A stretch of 64,000 bases of DNA from Sphagnum compactum. Taxonomy: Eukaryota; Bryophyta; Sphagnopsida; Sphagnales. A model generated the notes under the pieces. It did no database searches. It was not told where the DNA came from and worked only from the letters and a program-made list of their open reading frames with translations. Below, piece by piece: positions 12,375 through 24,075 of the stretch. How positions within the stretch are numbered: the first letter of the stretch is position 1; each line of letters starts with the position of its first letter. Where the stretch lies: positions 4,898,001 to 4,962,000 of the forward strand of contig OZ234493.1 in assembly GCA_965153455.1 (NCBI GenBank). Reading direction: 5' to 3'. A program made the translations under genes and the position numbers.

Positions 12375-13185
12375 CAAAGAAAAATTGTAGGTAGGTAGGT
12401 TTTAACTAAGTTTAAGTAGGTAGGTGGTAGCCTAACCTAACCTATTTAATTTAGCCTAGTCTATTTAACCTTCCTAACTTAACTTAACTTAACCTAGCTT
12501 GCCTACCTTAATTCTTTAAACATGTATATAGGTTTAAAGTATTAGGAATTAAACCCCTTACCTCCCAAATGATAAACTAAGTCCTTACTAATGGATTACA
12601 CCTTCCAAAGTTCACAAAACTTGTCAAGTTTTTTACTTCACTTGTTATATTTCACATCATTAGTTATGTAAGTAAGTAAAAAAGTTAGGTAAATAGTAGG
12701 TAGGTTGCATGATGTTTGGTAGGTAGAAGGGTAGGTAAGTAGGTAGCTTGTAGTCCATAGGAGGTAGGTAACTAGATAGGTCAGTGGGTAGGTAAATACT
12801 GATTTTGGATGGTAGGTGGGACGTAGGTAGGTCGGTAGGTTTGTAGGATGTAGGATGGTAAGGAAGAACTAGACAGTACTTATAGGTAGGTAGGTAAGGA
12901 GGTACATGTAAGTCAGTATGTAAGTAAAGGTGTGAGATGGTAGGTGGGAAGTAAAAGGTAGGTAGATAGGGTTGTACAATGGTAGGTGGGAAGTAGGAGG
13001 TAGGTAAGTAAGGTTTTATGATGGTAGGTGGGAAATAATAGGTAGGTATGTGGGGTTTTATGATGGTAGGTGGAAAGTAGGAGGTAGGTAGGTAAAGTTT
13101 TATGATGGTATGTGGGAAATAGGAGGTAGTAGGTAGGTAGGTACCTATAAGTAGGTACTACGGTTGTACAATGGTAGGTGCACAC
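12375..13185. repeat. GTAG-rich simple and compound tandem repeat tract
   Basis: About 800 bp dominated by GTAG/GGTA tetramers, with an AACCTAACCTA-type segment near 12430-12500 where the same motif appears in the opposite orientation. It encloses the regular 42-bp array at 12937-13146. The minus strand stays open for 92 codons only because of the repeat. Confidence 0.85.
12937..13146. repeat. 42-bp tandem array, five copies
   Basis: ATGGTAGGTGGGAA-type starts fall at 12937, 12979, 13021, 13063 and 13105, exactly 42 bp apart. A sixth, irregular start is at 13171. Each unit is a GTAG-rich half followed by a GGTTTTATG or GGTTGTACA linker. Confidence 0.85.
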
Positions 13186-13855
13186 ACTCATGAAAAATAA
13201 TGAACACCCAAAAACGTATAATATGCATTAACATTTTGATTCCTAACCCATTCTTAACCCAATTCCTGATTTTTTTTCCTTTTTAAGTGTCCTTACACTT
13301 TCACATTAGATTTTTTTTCTTATTTATTTTGTACATGCACAAGGAATGGTCCAAACTAGTCATTAAAACAACAAATAGTGAAAATAGTTATCATTTGTGT
13401 TCTTGACATCAATGGCCCTTTGGGGCTTCATGATCTTGATTTCAAAAATTCATAACTAAATCAAAATTGATTCAATCAATTATCTAAAAAGACATCAAGT
13501 AGGTTGGCATTTGAAGTATTATCAAAAATTAACATCTAAAAATAATTCCCAAAAAATAGATTCCTTTTGTGTTCCTGATAAAAAAATCCTTCATGTGACA
13601 TTCTTGAAATTCTTTCCTTATGCATTCGTTTTTCACATTAAAACAAATTTCTTGGTAAATTTAATTAAAGTTTTGAATTCATTGATACAAAAGTGGGTTC
13701 ACTAACTTAAATCACTTGGGACCTTAAAAGTGAAATAAGTTCATTGCACTTTAGTGATTTCACATTGGTTAAGTTATTTCATTATAATATCATTATGTAA
13801 ACATCATGTTTCACTGGTAAGTGACATAATTCACTATTGTACGTTACTGTGATAA
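13186..13855. other. Intergenic DNA, nothing recognised
   Basis: AT-rich sequence between two repeat tracts. No coding signature or clear repeat was seen. Confidence 0.5.
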
Positions 13856-14960
13856 ATACCTTATGCTAGTTTATGATATACTTTATATTATTTAGGATAC
13901 TTTAGTTATTCCAACTTATACCCTAAATTATTATAAGTTATTATAAATTATTATACCTTAAACTATTTTTTGTTATTTTACCTTAAGTATCATAACCAGT
14001 GCATTATATTTTTTACTTTAAATTATTTTAAATTAAATTATTCAACTAACCTTAGACTATACCTTAGGTTATTTTATTTAAGTTAATATATGTTATTTCA
14101 AGTTATATTTTAGGTTATTAAAGGTCTAATTATTTTATGTTATTAAATTATTTTATCCAAAATATGAAAATTTTAAATAATCTAAAATAAAATATAATGA
14201 CCTAAGGTAAAATAACTTTAAATAGTTAATAATAGCCTATGAAAAATAATTTAGAATAACTTATAATAAAATAACCACCAATAGCCTATGATAATATAGC
14301 TTATAATATCCAACAATAACTTATAATAAAATTGCCACCAATAGTCATAATATAACCTAGAATAACAAAAAAAACCACCAATAACCCTTAATAAAATAAC
14401 CACCAATAACCTATGATAATTTAACTTAAAATAACCATCAATAACTATTAATAGCCTATGGTAATTAAGCGTAAAATAATGACAAATAGCCTAATTATTA
14501 ATATCCATTAATAGAATGGCCACTAATAACCACCAATATAATTTGTCAATAAAAAAATAATTAATAACCACTAATAGAATATATAGGCACCAATAGCCAC
14601 CAATCGAATAACCACAAATAGCCTATGGTAATGTAACTTAGAATAGCCAATAATAACATAAGGTGAAATAGTTTAAAATAACAAAAAAAATTTATAATAG
14701 TTGCAAATAATCTAAAATGAAATAGCCTACAATAGCCATAAATAATTTACAATAATCGAAAATGACCTAAGGTGAAATAGCCTAAAATAACCAAAAACAA
14801 CATAAAATAATCGAAAGTAACTTAAGGTGAAATAGTTAAAAACGCCCAAAATTAATTAAGAATAACCATAAATAGCTATAAATAATGTAGGGTGAAATAA
14901 TTTAGAATAATGAAAAGTAGCCCGAGAATAGTTGAAAATAACCTAACATAAATAGTATTA
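13856..14960. repeat. AT-rich degenerate repeat array with reversed polarity
   Basis: The left part (about 13856-14140) is built of TTATTTTA, CCTTAAGT and GGTTATTTTA words. The right part (about 14150-14960) carries the complementary words AATAACC, AAAATAAC and CCTAAGGTGAAATAG. A perfect 14-bp inverted pair marks the reversal: GTTATTTTACCTTA at 13972-13985 and TAAGGTAAAATAAC at 14203-14216. No protein or element terminus is visible. Confidence 0.7.
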
Positions 14961-15888
14961 TTATATTAACAAAAATCTTATTCATTTATTAAACATTTTC
15001 TTTTTCAAAGTAATGGTCATTGAAATATTATTCGATAATGATATTATAAAAGAAATTGTTCAAATGATTTTACATTTTCAAAAGTAAATAAATGCAATTA
15101 TGGACAACATTGAAAAACTTTTAAATTATATTTAATCATTTCATTTGGACAAAATCTCAATAAGATATGAATTTTCAAATTTTATATTTTTGTAATATTT
15201 AAAATGAAGTATTTGATAAATAGAATGCGATGTAACACATTATCACAACAAGTGTGATGGTTTGATGGTAGGGGTGTTTGCCTCCATCCTAGAGGTTAAG
15301 GGATCAAACTTCACAAATGGTGTGTTTGTGTGGTCAACAAGGGTAAATTGATCAAATATTCTCCTATGTAGTTCCATAAAGTAGGTCCCTACTTAGATTG
15401 ATTACATGGCCTATATACCTAGGCTAAGATTTTAACCTTGCATAGGTAGTGACACGTGTCAATAATTCATAGGTTGAAAATATGAAATCATCAATAGTAT
15501 TAAATAATTTAAATTTACTTGATTTGCACATTGCCTAGTTAATTAACTAACAAGTGAAAGGGCTTGGTACATTTGTATTTCATTTAAAAGTAACCTTGTT
15601 TCATTAGGTATTAGTGGACCAATTCATTGTTTGTAGCAATTGGACCCTTTTCATTAGGGGGTTGACCAGTTTCAGCATGGTAACTATGTTCAAATTCACT
15701 CAAAATCTAGTGAAACCTAAAATGCACTAAGACACATTTTGGTGTAGTGATTATACATGATTTGGGTAGTCTTTTGATGAATAATTTGGAGTGAAAAGCT
15801 TTATTTATGTGAGTCCTATGTTGTCTTAAAATTGGACAAGTGACAAAAATTTGGGGTGTGATGTTCCTAGTGGTACTACCCAAGGACA
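14961..15888. other. Intergenic DNA, nothing recognised
   Basis: AT-rich sequence without a coding or repeat signature I can name. Confidence 0.5.
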
Positions 15889-16038
15889 AGTTTGTTAAGG
15901 TAGTTTTGCAAGCCATAGTTTTGTGATTGTAGCATTTGAAGCATACAACCTTTGTGATTCTTGTTTATTAATACAATTGTTCCATTTTATGAACCTTGAG
16001 TGTTTCATTTCTTGCTTGCTTTCAAGTTGTTTCCAATA
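15889..16038 (+). mobile_element. Copia LTR fragment (3' end only)
   Basis: Matches the last ~150 bp of the A-family LTRs seen at 21020-21173 and 37740-37876: the GCAAGCCATAGTTTT block, GTAGCATTTGAAGCATACAA, and the terminal TTCAAGTTGTTTCCAATA. The U3 part is missing. The sequence after it is not the copia primer-binding site, so this is a truncated relic with no internal region. Confidence 0.8.
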
Positions 16039-18040
16039 TTCTAGTTGTTGAAAGCCTTCCGATCGATTACTAGTCCCACTGATTTGTGGTTCTATATCCA
16101 TGTCATCATCCAGGTTAATTAGCTCACCCTGAGAAGGCACTCCAGCAACTTTGGCGCCTACTGCCATCCATGTTTCCTACAAAGAATAGCCAACACCTTC
16201 ATCCTTTCCTTTGGAATATGATATGACAAATGTTGGATCTACCGAAAACCAGTTTTGAAGGAGGATATCCACCACTTATGTGACCCCAAATTTAGTATTG
16301 ACTTTCACGTATTTTTGGCAATGTATAGAGGTCATGCAATTTGCTGTATAAATTGTTGAAAACAATTTGCAATTGAGTTCATCGAAACCCCTAGTTTTGC
16401 CAAGGGTACCAAACTAAATTATTTTTTGGCAACATACGTGACTCTATTGCCTTTGAGCTACATTACTTGAATTAATGTTGGTAAGTTGTAGCATACACGC
16501 CCTTGAGAAGAGAAACCTTCCATCTTTCATGGTCCACTAATGCATCCAATGGAACAAGTTTTTGGTAAATGGCAGCCTCCTTGTCCTTGTCTTTTTTTTT
16601 CTTTTTTACAACTTGGTTGGTACCTTCATAATACAAGATTGTGGGAGGTAGAACATCTTGGCCATTATTTGTCTAGTGATGAACACTAAAACACCATGCA
16701 CTACCGATTCAATGATGTCTGGGTGGAACTAAATAATCACCTACAAAAACTCCTTCACCAAGGGACAAATGGGACTCAACAAGATGTTGAACAAACCAAA
16801 AACCTCCACATGTTTTGCCCACTGCACATCTTTCTTGGCTATCCAGCTTTGAAACTTATCCATTTTGACAAATATAATTTTACCTTTATCGAAAAGGGCC
16901 ATATCCATTTTTCCCCTTTTTCTTTCTTTTCATTTGATTTTTGGTGCAAGTTGACCACCTTTTGGTTTTGTGTCTAAACCAATGTTGGGCAGTTTTCTAT
17001 TTTTGGGAGAACCCCCGAAGTTGGTTTCCTCTTATTATTATTTTTTGGAAGAACCTCCAAAAGGTTCTGAATTCAAAACCTCTAGTTAAGGTCAATATTT
17101 TATTTTTAAATATGGGGGGTTCTTGGGAAATGGTTAAGGTTTTAAGGATTATATTGTCAAAAAAATAAGGTTACTGCAATTATAAGGCAAGTACTTGAAA
17201 GAAATGAATTTTTTACTTTGAAAATGTAATGAAATTACATCTAACTTGCAACAGTTATGTACTTAATACCTACTCACTACTCACATCTACAACATTTTAT
17301 TTCCTTATAATTGGGTTTCAATGGGCATTTGACATTGGACAAACCATCACAAAAATTGTCAATCTTGTTAAATAAACATATGACTTGAACATTACATACC
17401 ACAAAAGTGTTCAAGGCACATGAGAAATGATAACAAAATGAATTTGATAGACTTCCAATATAGAAGATTAATAATTAACCTAAAATCCCAAGGACAAATC
17501 CTTTATCAAAATTGGGCTTTTGACATTGGACTAACTAAACATTCCAAATGATAGAAGTCCAAGACTTTAAAATCCAAGGACAGATCCAACCACAAATGAA
17601 AACATATGACTTGTAAAATATAACAAATTTGACCTCCTAGAGCAATGCACATGCCCAAAAACATTTATAGAAGGACAACAATTACAACATATGAATGATA
17701 TAATTCACAAAAGGTTTCAAATTTAACCAAACACATATGACTCCAAAACAAAATTAATACAGAAAACCATGCAACTTCCATCCCTAATTAATGAACCCAC
17801 ATTGAAGACCATTAGGCCATTCCTAGGTTTAGCCATTTCATCATAGAAAATTTAGTAACAAATGTGAAATAAGGAAAAACCTATGTTACAACATAAAGTG
17901 AGTCTTCAATCCTAATCAGCTCCAATCCTGCAAATGCACCAATAAACAAACACAATTACAATTTTTCTTACACAAGAAAAATGTGAACAAAAATAAACAC
18001 AAATTTAAGATGAAAAACAAAACATGCATCTGAAGTCAAA
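16039..18040. other. Unassigned region, possible coding relic on the minus strand
   Basis: On the minus strand near 16040-16260, broken frames give an acidic LINLDDDMDIEPQISGTSN stretch and an upstream QNWFSVDPTFVISYSKGKDE stretch. The composition looks protein-like but I do not recognise the family. It lies just downstream of the antisense hAT pseudogene and may belong to it or to another element. The rest is AT-rich without features. Confidence 0.3.
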
Positions 18041-18044
18041 AGAA

Positions 18045-20706
18045 ATCATAATTTGAATCTTCTTCAAAGAAGTCTTATTCCTCAATCAATTCATTGTGCT
18101 CTTCAATCATAGCATAATCCCTTTCCAAAAATTCAGCGATGGTTTTAGGCTTCAAAGGTGCATCGCACCCAACATGCTTCATTAGGCTAGTTCTTGATGA
18201 TGAAAAAGAGTCGATCTAAATTTTCAATGCCAAACCTAGATCGCTTCAAGTTAATATGACACTTGCAACACAAAAAAATTGTTTTATTTCAATTTGTGAT
18301 CCCACAATGCCAAGTACTTGACACATAAGGAATGAGACATGGGGAAATTGGATAGCATGTTATGCCCACCAAATTAAAGGGTTTTCCATTTCAACCAATC
18401 ACATAGCCAACCGCTGATATAATTATAATTTTTTTTTTAAGGTGGACATGATTGCATCATCATTTGATATAAACTGCCCAAAAAACAAGTCGTCATCTTC
18501 AATTACTATTGGATAAAGTGCTACTGCTGCCTAATAGGGTTCAAATGAAAGAATGCATGTAATAAAATAGGGCACATAATATTAGTGTCATAATCTGTCA
18601 CAATTTAAATGGCATGTGCATTGCCCACAAAATATAACCTTCATGTTTTGAAATGGGGGTTTAACAAGCCAACATGTTATGGGCTTTGGATTGATTATAA
18701 GCTAAAAAAAATGCCAAAAATGAGGATAGAATATATATATGACTTGCGTCATCATCCTTAACTTAATTCTTACAACTTTGAATCAAAGTCCCCATGAATT
18801 AGCGGTTGATTTAAAGCTTGGGCCTTAGTTACATTGAGGTGAAAGCATGCTAAAGTATACATGAAAAAGTTGCTGAAAAAATATCATGTTAAAAAAGAGG
18901 CAGTTTTTTAAAAAAACACAAGAAAGTAGATTCAAATTTTACTTAATTTCATTTTGAAACTATTGAGCCCTCAATTGGGTTTATTGTAAATCAACTCAAA
19001 ATTTCAAAAACTTTGGAATAATAAAAGTAAGGAATAAGTAGCTTTGAAACTAATTAGTCAATATGGTGTTCAAGCCTACTTTTTCATTAGAAATTTTAAT
19101 GAAATATACATGTATGAAGTTATAGCATAAAGATCATTGTATATTCAAAGGCCTCACAAGAAAAGAATCTTTTTTCTCTTTGTTAAAATAAACTTGACAC
19201 ATACTTAAATCAAATGTTACACTACAATAAGTAGGTTTTGTAAGCTACTTGAATTTTTAAAATTCTATTTGAAACCTAATTTTATAATGCAAAATTTAAA
19301 AATTAATGGATAATGATGAAGAGCTATCTTGGTATTTATCATTCAACTAAAAAGATTGAATGTTTAACAATTTTGTGAAGGGTTTTACTCTTACTTTTTG
19401 TTCACTTGACAAGTAAATTGGCAAGTACTTTTAGTTGTACACTTTATTGTGCTTTCACCCATTGGCTTTCATGACAATGCAATATGGTGAAGGCAAAATG
19501 AAATGCATGTGACAACAACCAATAGCCATCATTTTGATTCAGGACACAAAGTTTCACAATAAGGAACATATCTATAATGGTTTGAGCAATAGCTCAAGTT
19601 TGAAATACTAGCACTTTAGAAGATAAATGAATAGCTTGTTGTCGTCCATAGCAAATGGAAATAAACATTCTGATACTCCAGTGTTTCCTGGAATAGGATG
19701 ACTAAAAAAAAAACCTTGTCTTCACCAGAATTTTCAACATCTTGGCAAGCAAACATGCAAAAATATAAGACTCTTTCCATTCATGTTGCCCCTTACCAGA
19801 TTTTTTTGTCCAATTAATGGTCTTTTGTAATGCGGATTGAACTTTTTTCAAGCTAACTTCTAAAAATCCAACACAGACTTTATTGTCATTAGTAGCATAT
19901 TCAGCTGCTTTGACATGGCATGCCCAAAACATTACCCTACAAATGGGCATGCTAGCTGAAGGGTAGAAAAAGAAACAACAAAATTCAATGCAAAAGTCAA
20001 AGTGTTTAAATTAAGCCCTTCATCTTTGACGTATGCAATTACTTTATCAAGTAAGCCAAAGGAATCCAATAATTCAATTTTACATGGTTTGCCATTGCTA
20101 CATTTGCAGTGTTGTGTACCTCAAAAATCCCAATTGTCACATGACATGGCTCCCATGAGGTGTTGATGAAACTCATAAAATAGCAAAGGTATCAAAGCTT
20201 GCATGAAACATCCAAAGGTCAAATGAACATGTACAAGTAATACAAGATGCAAAGGTAAGGATGACACAAATTTCCTTAGTTTTATCCACCATTTAGGGAG
20301 CACTTCAATCACCATTTGGCGGCAGGATGGAAATTGTACACGCCCACATTACCACAAAACCAAACACCACAACCATGGATTCTCAATAGAAGACAAAGGC
20401 TAGCAACCCTTTGTAACATAGAGAACCAAATTCTCCAAAAAAACATGCAGTAAAGGATCTGATTTGTGGTAAAACCATTAGCTGCCAAAAAATTTTATGA
20501 TTTGAAAAGGGGGGACAATTTTCCTCTTCTTTGACCCTTGGTTTCCACTTTGGGTTTTTGTAACCCTTTGAAGCAAAAATAGTCCCCATTTTTTGTACAA
20601 GTTTGGATGTTGATGACAAGCATGTTTTTTCAAAGCGCTTATGCCATGGTTCTTATTGTAGCTCACAAGCCTTTTATGTTTTCCTTGAGCATCAAGGAGC
20701 TCCAAT
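18045..20706 (-). pseudogene. hAT-like transposase pseudogene, main part
   Basis: Minus-strand fragments in hAT order. A BED-like N-terminal zone (about 20580-20700) contains KHKRLVSYNKNHGISALKKH and a nearby histidine/cysteine pair. Next is a middle zone (about 20400-20470) with an ENLVLYVTKG-like segment, then a segment with INWTKKSGKGQHEWKES and VKTRF (about 19710-19830). The C-terminal dimerisation zone (about 18050-18390) has NPLIWWA, HAIQFPHVSFL, QVLGIVGSQIEI and an acidic end. Frameshifts and stops are frequent, so it is dead. Copia A1 inserted at 20706/20707; the missing N-terminal codons continue at 54371-54665. Such transposases excise and integrate hAT DNA transposons; whether this was an element or a domesticated copy cannot be told. 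Element ends were not identified. Confidence 0.7.
20702..20706. other. Target-site duplication of copia A1 (left copy)
   Basis: CCAAT directly precedes the LTR start TGTTAG and is repeated directly after the 3' LTR end at 54366-54370. Confidence 0.85.
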
Positions 20707-21173
20707 TGTTAGAAATACAATTCGTTTCTAATTCCCAATGTTGATGAATGTGTTAAACATCATCAAAAGGATGAATAGTATTCACATCCTTATAATAATT
20801 AGGTTAGGGTTTGGGAGTGAAGGCTACTTAGGGCTTGGTGACGGCTAGGGTTAGGGTTTGATGGCGGCTAGGGTTAGGGTTTGGTGGCGACTAGGGTTAG
20901 GCAACGGCTAGGTTAGGGTTAAGTGGCAGCTACTTTAGGGTTAGGAGATAGTATATATTAGAGTGGTTTTGAGGAGTCTTTCATTCTTTCCTTTCATGGT
21001 TTTTGAGTGCACATAGAACCTTCAAGCTTTGTTAATTGTTACAAGCCATAGTTTTGTGATTGTAGCATTTGAAGCATACAACCTTTGTAATCTTCTTGTT
21101 AGTTAATAAAATTGTTTCATTTCATGAACCTTGAGTGTTTATTTTCTTGCTTGTTTTCAAGTTGTTTTCAATA
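20707..21173 (+). repeat. 5' LTR of copia A1
   Basis: Starts TGTTAGAAATAC and ends TTTTCAATA. It contains TAGGGTTAGGG clusters at about 20810-20945 and a TATATATTA box near 20950. It is followed directly by the primer-binding site. Confidence 0.85.
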
Positions 21174-21189
21174 GGTTATGGGCTCACAC
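21174..21189 (+). promoter_or_regulatory. Primer-binding site of copia A1 (internal initiator tRNA-Met type)
   Basis: GGTTATGGGCTCACAC abuts the LTR. It matches, with one change, the GGTTATGGGCCCACAC of the other A elements. That sequence is complementary to the anticodon arm of plant initiator tRNA-Met (recalled, not computed) and not to the tRNA 3' end. Confidence 0.65.
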
Positions 21190-21470
21190 GAAGCAAGAGA
21201 AAGGACATTGTGTTAGAACAAGAAGTAGTGAAGAGTTTTGAGCTTGTATTTCATTAAAAGAAAAAGGAGAGAATCTCTCTCGCTTTTTAGTTTGCACAAT
21301 GAATGGGAGTTCATTTCCAAGTGGTGGCATACAAGGAGCTTGCAACTTTTCCAAGTGAGTGGGAGGTGTGGAAGAAACTTCTTCAAAGTGTTGTAAGTTC
21401 TCAAGTGTGGAAGAGTGTTTTTCAAGTCTTTAAGTTTCAAAGTTTTAAGTTCAAAGTTTGTGGAAGAAAG

Positions 21471-21640
21471 TTCTTCGAGTTGTTGAGAGTTTCAACATTG
21501 AAATTTGAGAAAGTTTGTGGAAGAGAGTTCTTCGAGTTGTTGAGAGTTTCAACATTGAAATTTGAGAAAGTTTGTGAAGGAGAGAGTTCTTCGAGTTGTG
21601 GAGAGTTTCAACATTGAAGTTTGAGGTGTGTGTAAGAGAG
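21471..21640 (+). repeat. 57-59 bp tandem triplication in the A1 leader
   Basis: TTCTTCGAGTTGT recurs at 21471, 21528 and 21587, each followed by GAGAGTTTCAACATTGAA. Other A elements have a shorter version of this leader. Confidence 0.8.
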
Positions 21641-21781
21641 GTTTTTCAAGTTGTTGAAAGCTTTAAGTTTCAAGGGAGGCCTTCAAACATTAGGAACTTT
21701 TTCAACTTGAAATCTTCTCCCTTGCACTTCATTTCAATAGAAAAACATAGAGTGTTTATTTTAACATTTGTGTTCAACAAA

Positions 21782-22927
21782 ATGTCATCCTTCCAAATGG
21801 AGTCTTTGAAAGTCATGGAAAAGTTTGATGGTGACAACTTTCACCTTTGGAAGTTCAAGATGCGCATGATGCTTTCCAAGCATGGGCTTTGGAAGTTTGT
21901 TGATGGGAGTGCAACAATTCCCCATGATGAACATCAAATCACGGATTATAACGAAAATGCGACCAAGGCATTTGCATTACTTTGTGAACATCTCACGAAT
22001 GCACAACTTGCACATGTTCAATATTGCGAAAATGTCAAAAGCGCTTGGGAAACGCTTTGCGGTGTCCACGAAGCCAAGACTATTGGAAACAAATTGTTTC
22101 TTCGAAGGAGGTTCTTCACCATCAAAATGCAAGAAGGGGAAGACTTGCTTGCACACATCAACATGGTGAAGACGCTTGCGGACCAGTTACGTTCCATTGA
22201 GGTGAAGATTGAAAATGAGGACGTGTACATGGTACTTCTCATGAGCCTTCCCCCATCTTTTGATAACTAGGTCACGAGTTTGGAGTCCATGTCCACCAAG
22301 GATGTTGACCTTCAATTCATCGTCGCTCGATTGCTTCATGAGGTTTCCAAAAGAAAAGAAAATGAAAGTACGAAAAATGCCGCATTGCTTAACAAAACTC
22401 ATAAGGCAAATGAAAAGCTTTGCTTTTCTTGTAAAAAACCCAGACACTTTGTGAGGAATTGTTTGGAAAAAAAAAAGTGATGAGAAAGAAAAGGCAAACC
22501 AAGCTTGTGAAGATTAAGAACAAATGTTTGTTGCCGCCTTGGGTGCTAATGATCATACGACGTACGATTGGATCATCAATTCCGACGCAACACAACACAT
22601 GATATTCGAACGAGAGTGGTTCACCACTTACGAATCCATCGTTCCACGAAAGTTGTACATGGGAGAGGACACCATTTTGGAGGCCATTGGCAAAGGGAGC
22701 ATCAAGGCCACAATGCAAGTTGGAGGTAAAATGTTGTTTATAACCATCATTCAAGTTCTTCATGTTCCCAAAATGAAGAATAGTCTCATTTCAGTTAGCA
22801 AACTCATTTTGGAGGGCTTGAAAGTGGAGTTTGACAAGGATGGTTGTAAGGTGAACAATGTCCATAGAATCGTTGTGGCGGAAGCACGTAGAGAAAAGAA
22901 CTTGTATCTTCTCAACGTCAATGTTCG
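21782..22927 (+). pseudogene. Copia A1 gag and protease, broken
   Basis: Starts at ATG 21782 with the MSSFQMESLKVMEKFDG gag start shared by the family. A TAG at 22268-22270 interrupts gag. The zinc knuckle near 22425-22460 reads CFSCKKPRHFVRNC, keeping the CX2CX4HX4C spacing. An extra base in the A-run near 22470-22480 shifts the frame. The protease active site is altered: the usual DSGATQ reads NSDATQ near 22580, so the catalytic Asp-Ser-Gly is lost. The reading stops at 22927 where copia A2 is inserted and resumes at 36254. Confidence 0.85.
22923..22927. other. Target-site duplication of copia A2 (left copy)
   Basis: GTTCG here and GTTTG at 36254-36258 flank A2. The one mismatch is a C/T change consistent with later decay. 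Confidence 0.65.
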
Positions 22928-23404
22928 TGTTAGAAATACTATTCGTTTCTAATTCCCAATGTTGATGAATGTGTTAAACATTCATCAAAAGGATGAATAG
23001 TATACACATCCTTGTAGTTGTTAGGTTAGGGTATACTGAGGGTTTGGCGGCGGCTAGAGTTAGGGTTAGGCGGCGGCTAGGTTTAGGGTTTGGTGGCGGC
23101 TAAGGTTAGGCGGCGGCTAGGGTTAGGGTTTGGTGGCGGCTAGGTCAGGGTTAAGTGGCGGCTACTTCAGGGTTAGGAGATAGTATATAATGGAGTGGTT
23201 TTGAATTGTCTTTCATTCTTTCCTTTCATGGTTGTTGAGTGCACATAGAACCTTCAAGCTTTGTTAGTTGTTGCAAGCCATAGTTTTATGATTGTAGCAT
23301 TTGAAGCATACAACCTTTGTAATCTTCTTTTAGTTAATACAATTGTTCCATTTCATGAACCTTGAGTGTTGCATTTCTTACTTGTTTTCAAGTTGTTTCC
23401 AAAA
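22928..23404 (+). repeat. 5' LTR of copia A2
   Basis: Begins TGTTAGAAATACTATTCG and ends TTTCCAAAA, a change from the usual CCAATA. The primer-binding site GGTTATGGGCCCACAC follows at 23405-23420. TTAGGG clusters lie at about 23020-23175. Confidence 0.85.
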
Positions 23405-24075
23405 GGTTATGGGCCCACACCAAGCGAGAGAAAGGACATTGTGTTAGAACAAGAAGTAGTGAAAGGTTTGAGCTTGTATTGCATAGGAAAAAGGAGAGAA
23501 TCCTTTTGAGACAAGGTTCTTAGTTTGCAAAGGGAGAGAGAGTTCATTTCCAAGTGGTGCCATACAAGGAGCTTGCAACTTTTCCAAGTGAATGGGAGGT
23601 GTGGAAGAGACTTCTTCAAAGTGTTGTAAGTTCTTAAGTGTGGAAGAGTGTTCTTCAAGTCTTTAAGTTTCAAGTTTGAAGTTCAAAAGTGTGAAAGAGA
23701 GTTCTTCAAGTTTTTGAGGTTTCCAACATTGAAGTTTGAGGTGTAAGAGAAGTTTTTCAAGTTTCTTGTAAAGGTTTTTAGGAAACTTGTTTCGTTTAAG
23801 TTTTCTGAAAATGTTTGCTTGTACAATATTGAAAGGGAGAATCCTTTTGAGGGAAGGCTTTTACTTTGCAAGGTTGCAAAGAGAATAGTCTTACAAGTGA
23901 GTGAGAGGTGCGGAAGAGATTTCTTCAAGGTGTTGTAAGGTTTTCAAGTGTGAAAAACTTGTTTTTGAAAGTATCAAGGTTTTCCAAGTGAAAGTGTTTG
24001 GAAGATAGTTCTTTTAGTTGTTGAAAACTTCAACTTTCAAGTTTGAGAGTGTTTGTTGTAGCATTTGTGTTCAAA

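Noticed and set aside
12913-13191. Open frame of 92 codons on the minus strand, Tyr/Leu/Thr-rich
   Set aside because: Reading of the 42-bp tandem array; not a gene.
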